Positions 18,690 to 27,250 of a stretch of 45,319 bases of DNA are shown piece by piece. The DNA is taken from assembly GCA_050734185.1 (NCBI GenBank), contig JBOHUE010000047.1, forward strand, positions 1 through 45,319, in the 5' to 3' direction. The notes beneath the pieces are model-generated. The model was not told the origin of the DNA. It was given only the letters and a program-made list of their open reading frames with translations, and made no database searches. The stretch comes from JAFALX01 sp050734185 (GTDB taxonomy: Bacteria; Chloroflexota; Dormibacteria; Aeolococcales; Aeolococcaceae). The translations under genes were made by a program, and so were the position numbers. The number at the start of each line of letters is the position of its first letter. Positions within the stretch are counted from its first letter, which is position 1.

Positions 18690-20188
18690 CCGGCGCCCAG
18701 AAGATGTCGCCGCTGGACGCCTCCTTTCTGCACCTCGAGACCCGCCACACGCACATGCACATCGGCGGCGTCGCGGTGTTCGAGCGCAGCCCGCTCGGCA
18801 GCGGCGAGAAGCTCCACGATGCGATCGTCAGCGCCATCGAGCCGCGTCTCGACCTGATGCCGCGGTACCGCCAGCGGGTGGCCTTCCTGCCGTTGTCACT
18901 CGACACGCCGGTGTGGATCGACGATCCCGAGTTCGACATCCACAACCACATCCTGCGCGCGGCGCTGCCGAAGCCCGGTAGCGACCGCGAGCTGCAGCAG
19001 TACATCGCGCGCGTCTTCTCGCGACAGCTTGACCGCCGCCGTCCGCTCTGGGAGATGTACATCATCGAGGGCCTCAAGGACGACCGCTGGGCGTTGCTGT
19101 TCAAGACACATCACGCGATGGTCGACGGCGTCAGCAACCTCGAACTTGTGACCGTCCTGCTCGACACCGACCCCGACCATCGCGGTGACGGCGCGAGCCC
19201 AGAATCGACGTGGGAGCCGGAGCGCGCACCGACGTCGCTCGACCTGCTGGTGACGTCGCTGCGCGAGCGGCTGCTGCGGCCGCGGCGTCTGCTGAACTCC
19301 GCGCGGGCAGTCGCGAGCAACCCCACGCGTCTCGCGAAAGCGCTGCGCGAAACGGCCAGCGGTCTCGCCGCCGTGGCGGAGAACATCCGCGCACCCAAGT
19401 CGATCATCAACGGCCGCACCGGCCCGACGCGCGGCTACCGCTTCAGCCGCTTCCCGCTGCAGGAGTTCAAGCTCGTCAAGGACACGTTCGGCGGCACGAT
19501 CAACGATGTCGTCCTCGCCGCCGTCGCCGGCGGGCTCCGCCATTACCTGATAGCGCACGACATCGATCCCGACGACCCGGACAACGGGCTGCAGGCGTTG
19601 TGCCCGGTCAGCATTCGTGATGACGCCGAGCGCACCGCGCTGGGCAACCGGCTCGCGCTGCTTCTGGTGAAGCTGCCGGTCGACGAGGCCAATTCACAAG
19701 CGCGTTTGGAGCGCGTCAGCGAGACGGTCGACCGCTTGAAGGCGCGCAAACAGGCGGTCGGCGCGGACTTCCTTCTCAACCTCGCGGGGTTTGCGCCGTC
19801 GACGTTGCACGCGATGGTGGCGCGCGCGTCGGTCCGTCAGATCGGCTTCAACCTGATCGTCACCAACGTTCCCGGGCCGCAGTTCCCGCTCTTCTTCCGC
19901 GGTGCCCGCCTGGTGGAGGCGTTCCCGGTCGCGTTCCTCTATGAAGGCCAGCGACTCGCAATCGCCCTCTTCAGTTACATGGGGTGGCTCAGCTTCGGAT
20001 ACCTGACCGACGCGCACGGCGTCCCCGACGTCGACCTGGTGGCCAAGTGCGTCGAGCGGGCGTTCAAGGACCTCGTTCGCGCCGCGCGGCGCCGTCAGGC
20101 ACTCAACATCGAACTCGAAACCGGCCCGGCTGCGGAGCGCCCGGCGGCGACGGGCAGGCGTCCGCGTACGACGGCGCGACGGCGCTGA
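18686..20188 (+). CDS. Wax ester synthase/diacylglycerol acyltransferase (WS/DGAT)
   Basis: 500 aa. It transfers acyl groups from acyl-CoA to fatty alcohols or diacylglycerol to make storage lipids, normally at the inner face of the membrane or on lipid droplets. The opening MSPLDASFLHLET is typical of the family. The catalytic motif HHxxxDG is intact (THHAMVDG, His142/His143, Asp147). The C-terminal half has the expected second domain, including LIVTNVPGPQFPLFF. The last 30 residues are Ala/Arg-rich and probably disordered. It overlaps the nth stop by 4 nt. Confidence 0.93.
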   Translation: MTGAQKMSPLDASFLHLETRHTHMHIGGVAVFERSPLGSGEKLHDAIVSAIEPRLDLMPRYRQRVAFLPLSLDTPVWIDDPEFDIHNHILRAALPKPGSDRELQQYIARVFSRQLDRRRPLWEMYIIEGLKDDRWALLFKTHHAMVDGVSNLELVTVLLDTDPDHRGDGASPESTWEPERAPTSLDLLVTSLRERLLRPRRLLNSARAVASNPTRLAKALRETASGLAAVAENIRAPKSIINGRTGPTRGYRFSRFPLQEFKLVKDTFGGTINDVVLAAVAGGLRHYLIAHDIDPDDPDNGLQALCPVSIRDDAERTALGNRLALLLVKLPVDEANSQARLERVSETVDRLKARKQAVGADFLLNLAGFAPSTLHAMVARASVRQIGFNLIVTNVPGPQFPLFFRGARLVEAFPVAFLYEGQRLAIALFSYMGWLSFGYLTDAHGVPDVDLVAKCVERAFKDLVRAARRRQALNIELETGPAAERPAATGRRPRTTARRR

Positions 20189-20217
20189 GACGAGCCCGGC
20201 CGTTCGTACTTGCTAGC

Positions 20218-20253
20218 ATGGCCGCTAGTCCGATGCGCGCGATGGCGTCATGA
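20218..20253 (+). other. Candidate 11-codon upstream ORF before coiled-coil gene
   Basis: ATG 20218 opens MAASPMRAMAS and stops at TGA 20251-20253, overlapping ATG 20250 (ATGA). No clear -10 box is seen at leaderless spacing. Confidence 0.25.
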
Positions 20254-20957
20254 TCTCGACACCCACCGACCGGCGGCGTCCCGCTGCACGTACACGGAGT
20301 GACGTGCAGCCTGCGTATCCGCCAATTTCGCGTCCCACCGGACTGGCGCGCGCGGCGGTGCCCGCTCCGGTGCCGGAGCCGCAGCATCATCACCTGCCCT
20401 CGTGGGTGCGCCGGGCGCACGCGCAGGCGCGGCCGATCCTCGGGGATCAGATCGCGGCGTTGAGCGGGGATCTGCGCGACGAGTACGAGCAGCGCGTGCA
20501 GGAGTTCGTCGAGCGGGTCAGCTCCGGAAAGTTCAGCCAGGCGTTCGGGTACGCGCAGCTCATCGCGGACGGGCAGAAGCTCGTCGACCAGCAGCGGACT
20601 GACAACGCAGAGGTTGCGCGTGCGCAGCGCGCGCTCGACACCGCACGCAAGCGTGCCGGTGACGCGCTGCGCGATGCCGGCGACCGCCTGGGCGCGGAGA
20701 CGTCGGCGCGGTTGAATCGCGAGCTGCGAGCGGCGACCGACCCCGACGCGGTGCGAGGCGTGGAGGGCGAGCTCCGCCAGGCGCTCGGCGCGGTGCGCGG
20801 TGTCGAGGAGCGCCGTCGCGAGCGCGAGATCTCGCGCACACGCAGCCGGATCGAGAAGTCGACGCCTCGCGGCGCGGTCCCGTCGGAGCCCGCGCAGGAC
20901 TGGCAGGACGTGCTCCGCAAGCTGCAGGAGCAGATGGCCGCTGAGGAGCGCGTCTAG
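20250..20957 (+). CDS. Hypothetical coiled-coil protein
   Basis: 235 aa. The N-terminus (1-50) is Pro/Arg-rich and disordered with a PQHHHLPSW stretch; residues about 55-235 are highly charged helix with heptad-like spacing, suggesting a long coiled coil. There is no signal peptide, membrane segment or catalytic motif. ATG overlaps the stop of a tiny upstream frame. No family recognised. Confidence 0.65.
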   Translation: MISTPTDRRRPAARTRSDVQPAYPPISRPTGLARAAVPAPVPEPQHHHLPSWVRRAHAQARPILGDQIAALSGDLRDEYEQRVQEFVERVSSGKFSQAFGYAQLIADGQKLVDQQRTDNAEVARAQRALDTARKRAGDALRDAGDRLGAETSARLNRELRAATDPDAVRGVEGELRQALGAVRGVEERRREREISRTRSRIEKSTPRGAVPSEPAQDWQDVLRKLQEQMAAEERV

Positions 20958-20993
20958 TCCGACCACCGGGTCGGCCCGCGTATGGCCTGCCGG

Positions 20994-20999
20994 TATACT
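20994..20999 (+). promoter_or_regulatory. TATACT -10 box before CBS operon
   Basis: TATACT ends 9 nt before ATG 21009, the start of a 15-codon frame leading into the CBS gene. It is the best -10 match in the window. Confidence 0.5.
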
Positions 21000-21008
21000 C
21001 GAACCGCG

Positions 21009-21056
21009 ATGGCCCTCGCGCAGTTGCGATTGCTGCTCTCGCAGGGGTGGCGATGA
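21009..21056 (+). other. Candidate 15-codon leader ORF of the CBS operon
   Basis: ATG 21009 encodes MALAQLRLLLSQGWR and ends in TGA 21054-21056, overlapping ATG 21053 of the CBS gene (ATGA). A TATACT box lies 9 nt upstream, so a leaderless, translationally coupled leader peptide is plausible. Confidence 0.4.
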
Positions 21057-21544
21057 CCGAGACCCCGGTCATTGCGTCGCTCGATCCGGATCGGCTGGCC
21101 CCTGACGCCACGGATCCGATCGTGTCCACCGTGATGCGCGACGAGGTCGTGTTCTGCCTCCCGAGCACGCCGGCCGACGCCGTCGCGAAGCTGATGGCGG
21201 ACAACGAGCTGCAGGAGGTCGTCGTGCTGCTCGACCGGCGCCCGGTTGGCTACGTGCGCCAGGAGGAGATCCTCGACCGCCTCGTCAGCGGCGACATCGT
21301 GGTGAGCGGCAGCGACTTCGCGGTGCGCCCGCCGGCGACGGACGTGCAGGCGCGCGACGTGCTGCATCACACTCCACTGCTCGTCGATGAGAAGCAGCGG
21401 CTGTCCGAGGTGATCGCGCTGATGGCGCAGAATGGTCGCCGCCTGGCGGTGGTGACGCACGACGACGAGACACCCGTCGGGATGGTGACGCCGCGAGAGG
21501 TCGCCGACCACGCGCTGAAGCTCGCGGAGGGAATACGTGCCTGA
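21053..21544 (+). CDS. CBS-pair (Bateman) domain protein
   Basis: 163 aa from ATG 21053, which has AGGGG 6 nt upstream; GTG 21047 is an alternative too close to that site. Two CBS motifs make up nearly the whole protein: the first from about VSTVMRDEVVFCLPS to EEILDRLV, the second from about VQARDVLHHTPLLVD to VTPREVADHAL. CBS pairs bind adenine nucleotides such as AMP, ATP, NAD(H) or SAM and act as regulatory modules. The stop overlaps the start of the CBS-oxidoreductase by 8 nt, so the products are probably made in step and may form one complex. Confidence 0.88.
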   Translation: MTETPVIASLDPDRLAPDATDPIVSTVMRDEVVFCLPSTPADAVAKLMADNELQEVVVLLDRRPVGYVRQEEILDRLVSGDIVVSGSDFAVRPPATDVQARDVLHHTPLLVDEKQRLSEVIALMAQNGRRLAVVTHDDETPVGMVTPREVADHALKLAEGIRA

Positions 21545-23756
21545 TCTTTCCGTCGTCGGATCGCGACTCGGAGCGGAGTGTGATCCGGACGATGTGATCG
21601 CCGACGTCCTGCAGCCGCTGCGCGCACAGGATCCGGTGCCGCTGATTGTCATCCGTGACGGTCACATCTTCGGGACGCTCTCGCTCGAGACGGTCATCCC
21701 CGCGTACTCGGCGCTGGAGACGACGCGCGTCGCGGATCTGATGCGGCCGGTGCCGCAGGAGGATCTCGGCGAGCTCGTCGAGAAGGGCGCTGCGGCGTTG
21801 CGCTCGGTCGACGGCGACGCCGTCATCCTCACGCAGCTGAGCGGCGGGATCTTCTCGCGCGACAGCGAGCCCGTCGGCATCGTCAGCACGGCGCAGATCC
21901 TCGGTGTCATCGGCAAGAACGTCGTCGACAAGGCGCCGATGAAGATCCTGAGCGGGCACCGCGACCTGGGCTTCAACGTGCCCATCACACCGTGCCAGCG
22001 GAACTGCCCGATCCGGCAGGACATCGCCACGTATATCGACTACGTGAGCCAGGGCCGCTACATCGATTCGTGGTCCGTCATTCACGAGACCAACCCGTTC
22101 CCGAGCATGCTCGGCCGCCTCTGCAACCACCCGTGCGAGACGGACTGCAAGCGCGGCTGGGATCCCGACGAGGACCCGGTGACGATCCGCTCCATCAAGC
22201 GGTTCTCCACCGACTTCGCGTTCCAGCAGGGGCTCTGGATCGACTACAAGAAGGCGCCGAGCAAGGGCAAGCGCGTTGCTGTTGTGGGCGCCGGTCCTGC
22301 CGGGCTCACCGCTGCGCTGGACCTCACCGTGCAGGGCTACGACGTCGTGCTGTTCGAGCGTGAGTCGAAGGTGGGTGGACTGCTGAGCACGTCGATCCCG
22401 CCGTTCCGCTTCGATCACAAGCAGCTGCAGTGGGAGCTGCAGATGATCCTCGCCACGGGGATGGAGGTGCGCACCGACAGCAACGTCGGTACGGGTCCCG
22501 ACGACATAAAGGTCGAGGATCTGCTCCAGGAGTTCGATGCCGTCTTCGTGAGCATCGGGATGATGAAGGGCCGCATCCTTCCGATCCCTGGGCACGACCT
22601 CAACCGGGTCACCGATGCGATGACGTTCCTGCGAGTCATCTCGTACGACGTCATCCCCAAGGACTTTCCCGTTGGCGGAAGCGTCGTGGTCATCGGCGGT
22701 GGTGCTGTGGCGACGGACGCCTGCCAGTCGTCGATCAAGCTCGGCGCCACCGACGTGTGGATGGTGGCGATCGAGCCCGAGGATCACCTGCCCGCGTTCG
22801 GCAACGAGCTGCATGAGGCGCGCGAGATCGGGCTGCACATCAAGTCGGGCGTCATCGTCAAGGAGGTCAACGGCGACGGCACCAACGCGACGTCGGTGTC
22901 GTTCGCGCCGCTGCATGACCTCCAGTTCGACCCGCTGACCGGCAAGCTGATCTTCGCGTCGGTCAAGGAGGTCGAGGGCGCTCCTCGCTGGACGGTTGAT
23001 GCCGACTACGTCATTTTCGCGTCGGGCCAGATCATGGAGCGGCCCGATGAGACGGTGCCGGTGACCCAGCGTGGTCTGATCGCGGCCGACCGTGGCGGCC
23101 ACACGTCGGTCCACAAGCTCTTCGCCGGCGGTGACTGCGTGCAGGGCCCGTCATTCATCGTCGACGCTGCCGGCTGGGGCCATCGGGTGGCCCGGTCGAT
23201 CCGCGAGTTCCTTGGCGAGGACATGAACGCGGACAACGGCCGCATCTACCAGACGGTCATCGAGCGCACCGACGATCACCGCCAGTCGGAGTACTTCGCC
23301 CGCACCGAGCCCGGCATCCTCGAGGCTGCGAAGCGCTACGACATGACCGAGGTGGAACAGTCCTGGGGCGACCGCGAAGCGATCGTGCAGGCGATTCGCT
23401 GTTTCCAATGCGACTCGGTGCATCACTACGACCAGAGTGTCTGCGTGCTCTGCGGCGCCTGCGACGACGTGTGCCCCGAGAAGGCGATCGACGTGGTCGT
23501 CTTCGGCGAGGACCGCGAGCGGTCGTCCGGCGGCGAGGCGCTCGTCTGCAAGACGTCCGGTGGCGATCCGCTCAGCGGCGGTTACGAGGGCGAGATCTTC
23601 ATCAACTACGACCGCTGCACCAACTGCCGGATCTGTGAGGACCACTGTCCGGTCAACTGCATCACCTTCGAGCGCGTGCGCTTCATCGACGACACCATGA
23701 AGGTGGTTGTCAAGCCGGAGCTGCTCCGAGAGCTTCCGCTCGTCGCCGCGGGCTAG
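21537..23756 (+). CDS. CBS - GltD/NfnB-type flavoprotein - ferredoxin fusion oxidoreductase
   Basis: 739 aa, GTG start with GGAGGG 5-6 nt upstream. Domains in order: a CBS-like module (about 17-130); a cysteine domain as in GltD, NfnB and dihydropyrimidine dehydrogenase (C153, C157, C196, C200, C204); an FAD-binding fold with GAGPAG (251-256); an NAD(P)H-binding fold with GGGAVATDA (387-395); the FAD motif LFAGGDCVQGPS (about 528-539); and a ferredoxin region with C622/C625, C636-x2-C-x2-C-x3-C and C694-x2-C-x2-C-x3-C plus C708. It should move electrons between NAD(P)H and iron-sulfur carriers, perhaps ferredoxin. It lacks the glutamate-synthase catalytic half, and no gltB or nfnA lies beside it. 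Substrate and direction are unknown. Confidence 0.85.
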   Translation: MPDLSVVGSRLGAECDPDDVIADVLQPLRAQDPVPLIVIRDGHIFGTLSLETVIPAYSALETTRVADLMRPVPQEDLGELVEKGAAALRSVDGDAVILTQLSGGIFSRDSEPVGIVSTAQILGVIGKNVVDKAPMKILSGHRDLGFNVPITPCQRNCPIRQDIATYIDYVSQGRYIDSWSVIHETNPFPSMLGRLCNHPCETDCKRGWDPDEDPVTIRSIKRFSTDFAFQQGLWIDYKKAPSKGKRVAVVGAGPAGLTAALDLTVQGYDVVLFERESKVGGLLSTSIPPFRFDHKQLQWELQMILATGMEVRTDSNVGTGPDDIKVEDLLQEFDAVFVSIGMMKGRILPIPGHDLNRVTDAMTFLRVISYDVIPKDFPVGGSVVVIGGGAVATDACQSSIKLGATDVWMVAIEPEDHLPAFGNELHEAREIGLHIKSGVIVKEVNGDGTNATSVSFAPLHDLQFDPLTGKLIFASVKEVEGAPRWTVDADYVIFASGQIMERPDETVPVTQRGLIAADRGGHTSVHKLFAGGDCVQGPSFIVDAAGWGHRVARSIREFLGEDMNADNGRIYQTVIERTDDHRQSEYFARTEPGILEAAKRYDMTEVEQSWGDREAIVQAIRCFQCDSVHHYDQSVCVLCGACDDVCPEKAIDVVVFGEDRERSSGGEALVCKTSGGDPLSGGYEGEIFINYDRCTNCRICEDHCPVNCITFERVRFIDDTMKVVVKPELLRELPLVAAG

Positions 23757-23786
23757 GGCGCGGTCGTCGCAGACGACGATCGCCAT

Positions 23787-24218
23787 ATGCGCCATGCGCT
23801 CCGCCTCGCGCGCTCCGCGGGACGGCGCGGTGAGGTGCCGGTCGGTGCCGTCGCCGTGCTGGAGGGAGACGCGATCGCGGCGGCCGGCAACGCGATGGAA
23901 AAGCGCGGTGACGCCACCGCACACGCCGAGTTGCTGGTGCTGCAGCGCGCCGCGCGCTTCGTCGGTGGCTGGCGGCTGAACGGGGTATCGGTGTACTGCA
24001 CGCTCGAGCCGTGCCCGATGTGCGCCGGGGCCATGGTGCAGGCCCGAATCGACCGGTGCGTATACGCCGCGCGTGACCCCAAGAAGGGCGCCGACGGCAG
24101 CGTGTACGACGTGCTGCAGCATGCCGGCAACAACCACTGCGTCGAGGTGGTGAGCGGCGTGTGCGCCGGCGAATCCGGCGCGCTGCTGAGCGGTTTCTTT
24201 CGCGCACTCCGCGCCTAG
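23787..24218 (+). CDS. tadA: tRNA-specific adenosine deaminase (TadA)
   Basis: 143 aa. It converts A34 to inosine in tRNA-Arg(ACG). Zinc ligands and the catalytic Glu are visible: HAE (His46, Glu48) and PCxxC (Cys76, Cys79). The only usable start after the upstream in-frame stop (23754) is ATG 23787, which gives a slightly short N-terminus. The stop TAG shares CTAG with the stop of the convergent DedA gene. Confidence 0.92.
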   Translation: MRHALRLARSAGRRGEVPVGAVAVLEGDAIAAAGNAMEKRGDATAHAELLVLQRAARFVGGWRLNGVSVYCTLEPCPMCAGAMVQARIDRCVYAARDPKKGADGSVYDVLQHAGNNHCVEVVSGVCAGESGALLSGFFRALRA

Positions 24219-25123
24219 CGGGTCGACGGCTCGCGCCTGCGCATGCGCCGGTACTGCACCGAGAACAGGCGCTCTCCGATGGTGGCGCGGCGCGACAGGC
24301 GAAACAGTGTGAGATATGCCACCGCGGCGATGCCGGCCATCACGAGCAGGTCGTAGAGGCCGTCGGGAACCAGGGGCAAGCCGAGGTGCACTCGGTCGAT
24401 CGCCTGGACGAACCGTGCGATCCGTCCCAGTCCCGCGACGAGCACCGCGATGACGCCGAGGTCGACCGCAACGGCGAGGGCCAGCCGTGCCGGCACCGGC
24501 ACACGGTGCACCGGCGTCGCTGTCGCCGGCTCGATCGGTTCGCGGCCCCGCCGTCGCGCGATCTGGTATGCCGCGAAGCCGAGCACGAGCAGCACACCGC
24601 CGGACAGCAGGAGCGAGAGCGCGCGGCCGAGAAAGTGCGCGGCGGGGATGCCGACGAGCCAGCCCAGCGTGAGCAGCCCACCCATCCAGATCGCGATGGC
24701 GATTGTGTTGGCGAGCAAGAACATGCGGCGATCCACCGCCACCGCACCCGCGGCGAGCGTGGCCTGGATGCGCACCGCGGGAATGATGCGTGCGAGCACT
24801 ATCGACGCGAGCGCGGCGCTCTGGAGCCGGGTCACCGCGCGCTCGTATGCGCCGCCGGCGTGCACGCGGTCGGCCAGGCGCATCAGCGCGGGCCCGCCGA
24901 CCTGGCGCGCCCAGCTGTATCCGACGAACGAACCGCTGAACATCGCGATGACCGCGACCGGGATGAACTCTGCCGGGCTCAGCGCGCCGGTGGCGATGAG
25001 CACGCCCGCGAAGATGAGGAGGAGCTCGTTGGGGGCGAAGGGGAGGGGAACGCCGATCTCATCGGCGAACAGCAGCGCGCTGATGAGCGCCGTTGCGACC
25101 GTCCCATGGACGCCCGCCAGCAG
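24215..25123 (-). CDS. DedA/SNARE-associated family membrane protein (apparent CTG start)
   Basis: About 302 aa if translation starts at CTG 25123. DedA proteins are polytopic membrane proteins linked to lipid carrier recycling and membrane homeostasis. Conserved family sequence DEIGVPLPFAPNELLL lies upstream of the first ATG/GTG/TTG in frame (GTG 25003), so the protein must begin earlier; CTG 25123 or 25120, just after the stop of the ABC gene, are the candidates. Also visible are GYSWARQVGG and ARIIPAVR, the conserved Gly- and Arg-containing motifs, and several membrane segments. The C-terminal half adds about 120 residues with two further hydrophobic segments and a basic tail. It follows the ABC exporter by 2 nt in an operon. 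Confidence 0.8.
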   Translation of the reverse strand: MLAGVHGTVATALISALLFADEIGVPLPFAPNELLLIFAGVLIATGALSPAEFIPVAVIAMFSGSFVGYSWARQVGGPALMRLADRVHAGGAYERAVTRLQSAALASIVLARIIPAVRIQATLAAGAVAVDRRMFLLANTIAIAIWMGGLLTLGWLVGIPAAHFLGRALSLLLSGGVLLVLGFAAYQIARRRGREPIEPATATPVHRVPVPARLALAVAVDLGVIAVLVAGLGRIARFVQAIDRVHLGLPLVPDGLYDLLVMAGIAAVAYLTLFRLSRRATIGERLFSVQYRRMRRREPSTR

Positions 25124-25125
25124 CC

Positions 25126-27156
25126 CTACGTCGTGGCCTCCGCCTTTGTGGTCACCACCGCGCCGCTCGTGAGCACGACACCGTCCTCGCAGAGCGCCTC
25201 GACCTGACCGCCCTTGAACTGCTGCGTATACAGCTGCGCGTACAGCCCCTCCTGCTGCAACAGCTCGTCGTGCGTGCCCTGCTCGACGAGCCGGCCGCGG
25301 TCGATGACGAAGATGACGTCCGCCGCGAGGATGGTGGACAGCCGGTGCGCGATTGCGATCGTCGTGCGTCCCGCCATCAGGGGTTCGAGCGCAGCCTGGA
25401 CGAGCCGCTCACTGGTGGTGTCGAGCGCCGAGGTCGCCTCGTCGAGAATGAGTACGCGCGGCGACTTGAGCACGACGCGCGCGATCGCGAGGCGCTGCTT
25501 CTCGCCGCCGGACATGCGATACCCGCGTTCGCCGACCAATGTGTCGTAGCCCTCATCGAGCTCCATGATGCGATCGTGAATGAAGGCTGCACGCGTCGCC
25601 GCCTCGAGCTCGTCCTGCGTCGCGTCGGGCTTGGCGTACAGGAGGTTGCGCCGCACCGACGCGTGGAACAGATACGTCTCCTGCGTGACCATGCTGATCA
25701 CATCGGCGAGCGAGTCGGTGCGCACGTCGCGGATGTCGGTGCCGTCGAGGAGCACGCTGCCGCGCGTGACGTCGTACAGCCGCGGGATCAGGTACGAGAT
25801 CGTGGTCTTGCCGGCGCCGCTCGGGCCGACGATCGCGGCGAGCTGACCTGGGCGCACCTGCATCGTCACGTCACGCAGCGCCCATGAACGCGGCGCCTCG
25901 TTGGGCACGAGATCCTCGGCGGTGCCGCCGTCACTCCCATCGTGCCCGTTGCTCGGGACAACGCCGGCGAACTCCGGCTCGTCGGCGATCGGTCCGGACG
26001 CGTTGCGGTCGTAGCGGAACCACACGGCGTCGAGCCGGACGTCGCCGCGCACCTCGGCGGGCACGAGCGTCTTCGCATCGGGGGCGTCGGTGATGTCCCG
26101 CGGCATGCGGAGGTACTCGAAGATGCGCTCGAACAGTGCGAGTGAGGCCTGCAGCTCCACCGACACCGAGAGCAGGCTGCCGATGGGGAAGAAGAGGCGG
26201 CTCTGCAACGTGGTGAAGGCGACGATGGTGCCGGGTGAGATGCCCGCGAGCGGGTCGTGGGCGAGCACGAGCCCGGCGATCAGGTAGATGAACGCCGGCG
26301 CTGCGCTGAAGAAGGCGCCGATGACGCCGAACAGAGAGCGTCCCACCATCGCCTGGCGGATCGCGAGGTCAGCGAGGCGGCGGTTCTCTTCGCGGAAGCG
26401 AGTGATGTCGTCACGGCCTCGTCCGAAGACCTTGCTGAGGAGCATGCCCGAGACCGAGAGCGTCTCCTCGGTGATGGCGGTCATCTCGGCCTTCGACTGC
26501 TGTGCCTTCATCGTCACCGCGCGGCGCGTTCGTCCGGCGCGGTACGTGTACAGGACGAAGATCGGCGTCACCGCCAGCGACAGCACCGTGAGCTGCCAGG
26601 AGAGGACGAGCATCGCCACGAGGGTGCTCAGCAGGATCACGGCATTCGAGAGAAGGTTGGTGGCGGTGTCGCTGACCACCGACTGGACGCCGCCGACGTC
26701 GTTGGTCAGCCGCGACTGGATCTCGCCGGTGCGCGTGCCGGTGAAGAAGCGCATCGACATCCCCTGCATGTGCTCGTACAGGCGGTTGCGCAGCTTCTCC
26801 ATCACGCGCTGCCCGACGCGATTGGTCACGTACGTCTGCAACACGCCGATCGCGCTCGTGAGGATCGGGACCGCGACCATGATGCCGACGATCACGTAGA
26901 GGCGCACAAGGTTCACGCCGCTCTTGCCGGGGAAGAGGGCGGTGTCGAAGACCACCTTGATGAGCAGCGGGTTGATGATCCCGGCTCCTGCGGTGACGAG
27001 GACGAGCGCGCCGATGAGGCTCAGCGCGAGGCGATGCGGCCTGAAGAGCACGACGATGTCGTGCAGCAGCCGCTGCCGTGGGATCACCCCGGTCGGCTTG
27101 TCGTTGGGCCGGCTCGTGCGAAGCCAGCTGGCGCCGTGGCCGTGGAACTCTCTCAC
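25126..27156 (-). CDS. ABC exporter, fused permease-ATPase (MsbA/multidrug type)
   Basis: 676 aa, a half-transporter expected to dimerise. Six membrane helices occupy about 30-330. The ATPase domain has Walker A GPSGAGKTT (about 455-463), the Q-loop in VTQETYLF, the signature MSGGEKQR, Walker B VLILDEATSALD and the switch His in AHRLS. An Asp/Gly-rich insertion of about 40 residues lies between the first ATPase strand and Walker A and is unusual. Substrate cannot be told from sequence; drugs or lipids are typical. The GTG start is preceded by a promoter with a perfect palindrome between its elements, suggesting control by a TetR-like repressor not seen in the window. Confidence 0.92.
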   Translation of the reverse strand: MREFHGHGASWLRTSRPNDKPTGVIPRQRLLHDIVVLFRPHRLALSLIGALVLVTAGAGIINPLLIKVVFDTALFPGKSGVNLVRLYVIVGIMVAVPILTSAIGVLQTYVTNRVGQRVMEKLRNRLYEHMQGMSMRFFTGTRTGEIQSRLTNDVGGVQSVVSDTATNLLSNAVILLSTLVAMLVLSWQLTVLSLAVTPIFVLYTYRAGRTRRAVTMKAQQSKAEMTAITEETLSVSGMLLSKVFGRGRDDITRFREENRRLADLAIRQAMVGRSLFGVIGAFFSAAPAFIYLIAGLVLAHDPLAGISPGTIVAFTTLQSRLFFPIGSLLSVSVELQASLALFERIFEYLRMPRDITDAPDAKTLVPAEVRGDVRLDAVWFRYDRNASGPIADEPEFAGVVPSNGHDGSDGGTAEDLVPNEAPRSWALRDVTMQVRPGQLAAIVGPSGAGKTTISYLIPRLYDVTRGSVLLDGTDIRDVRTDSLADVISMVTQETYLFHASVRRNLLYAKPDATQDELEAATRAAFIHDRIMELDEGYDTLVGERGYRMSGGEKQRLAIARVVLKSPRVLILDEATSALDTTSERLVQAALEPLMAGRTTIAIAHRLSTILAADVIFVIDRGRLVEQGTHDELLQQEGLYAQLYTQQFKGGQVEALCEDGVVLTSGAVVTTKAEATT

Positions 27157-27191
27157 GGCCGCGCTCGATCACCCTGTCGCATCTGGGATCG

Positions 27192-27218
27192 ACTGTACCA
27201 ACGGTTGGTGGCGCTCAA
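27192..27218 (-). promoter_or_regulatory. Promoter of ABC exporter with repressor-like palindrome
   Basis: On the minus strand, TTGAGC (27213-27218) and TACAGT (27192-27197) form -35 and -10 elements with a 15-nt spacer. The perfect palindrome ACCAAC-G-GTTGGT (27197-27209) fills the spacer and touches the -10, the classic position for a repressor operator. The start codon is 35 nt downstream of the -10. Confidence 0.55.
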
Positions 27219-27250
27219 CCCCGGGAGTGGCGGCCGGTGGCGCCAGGCGA

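Noticed and set aside
21285..23114. Open frame of 609 codons on the minus strand
   Set aside because: Antisense to the CBS-oxidoreductase, whose cofactor motifs are unambiguous on the plus strand.
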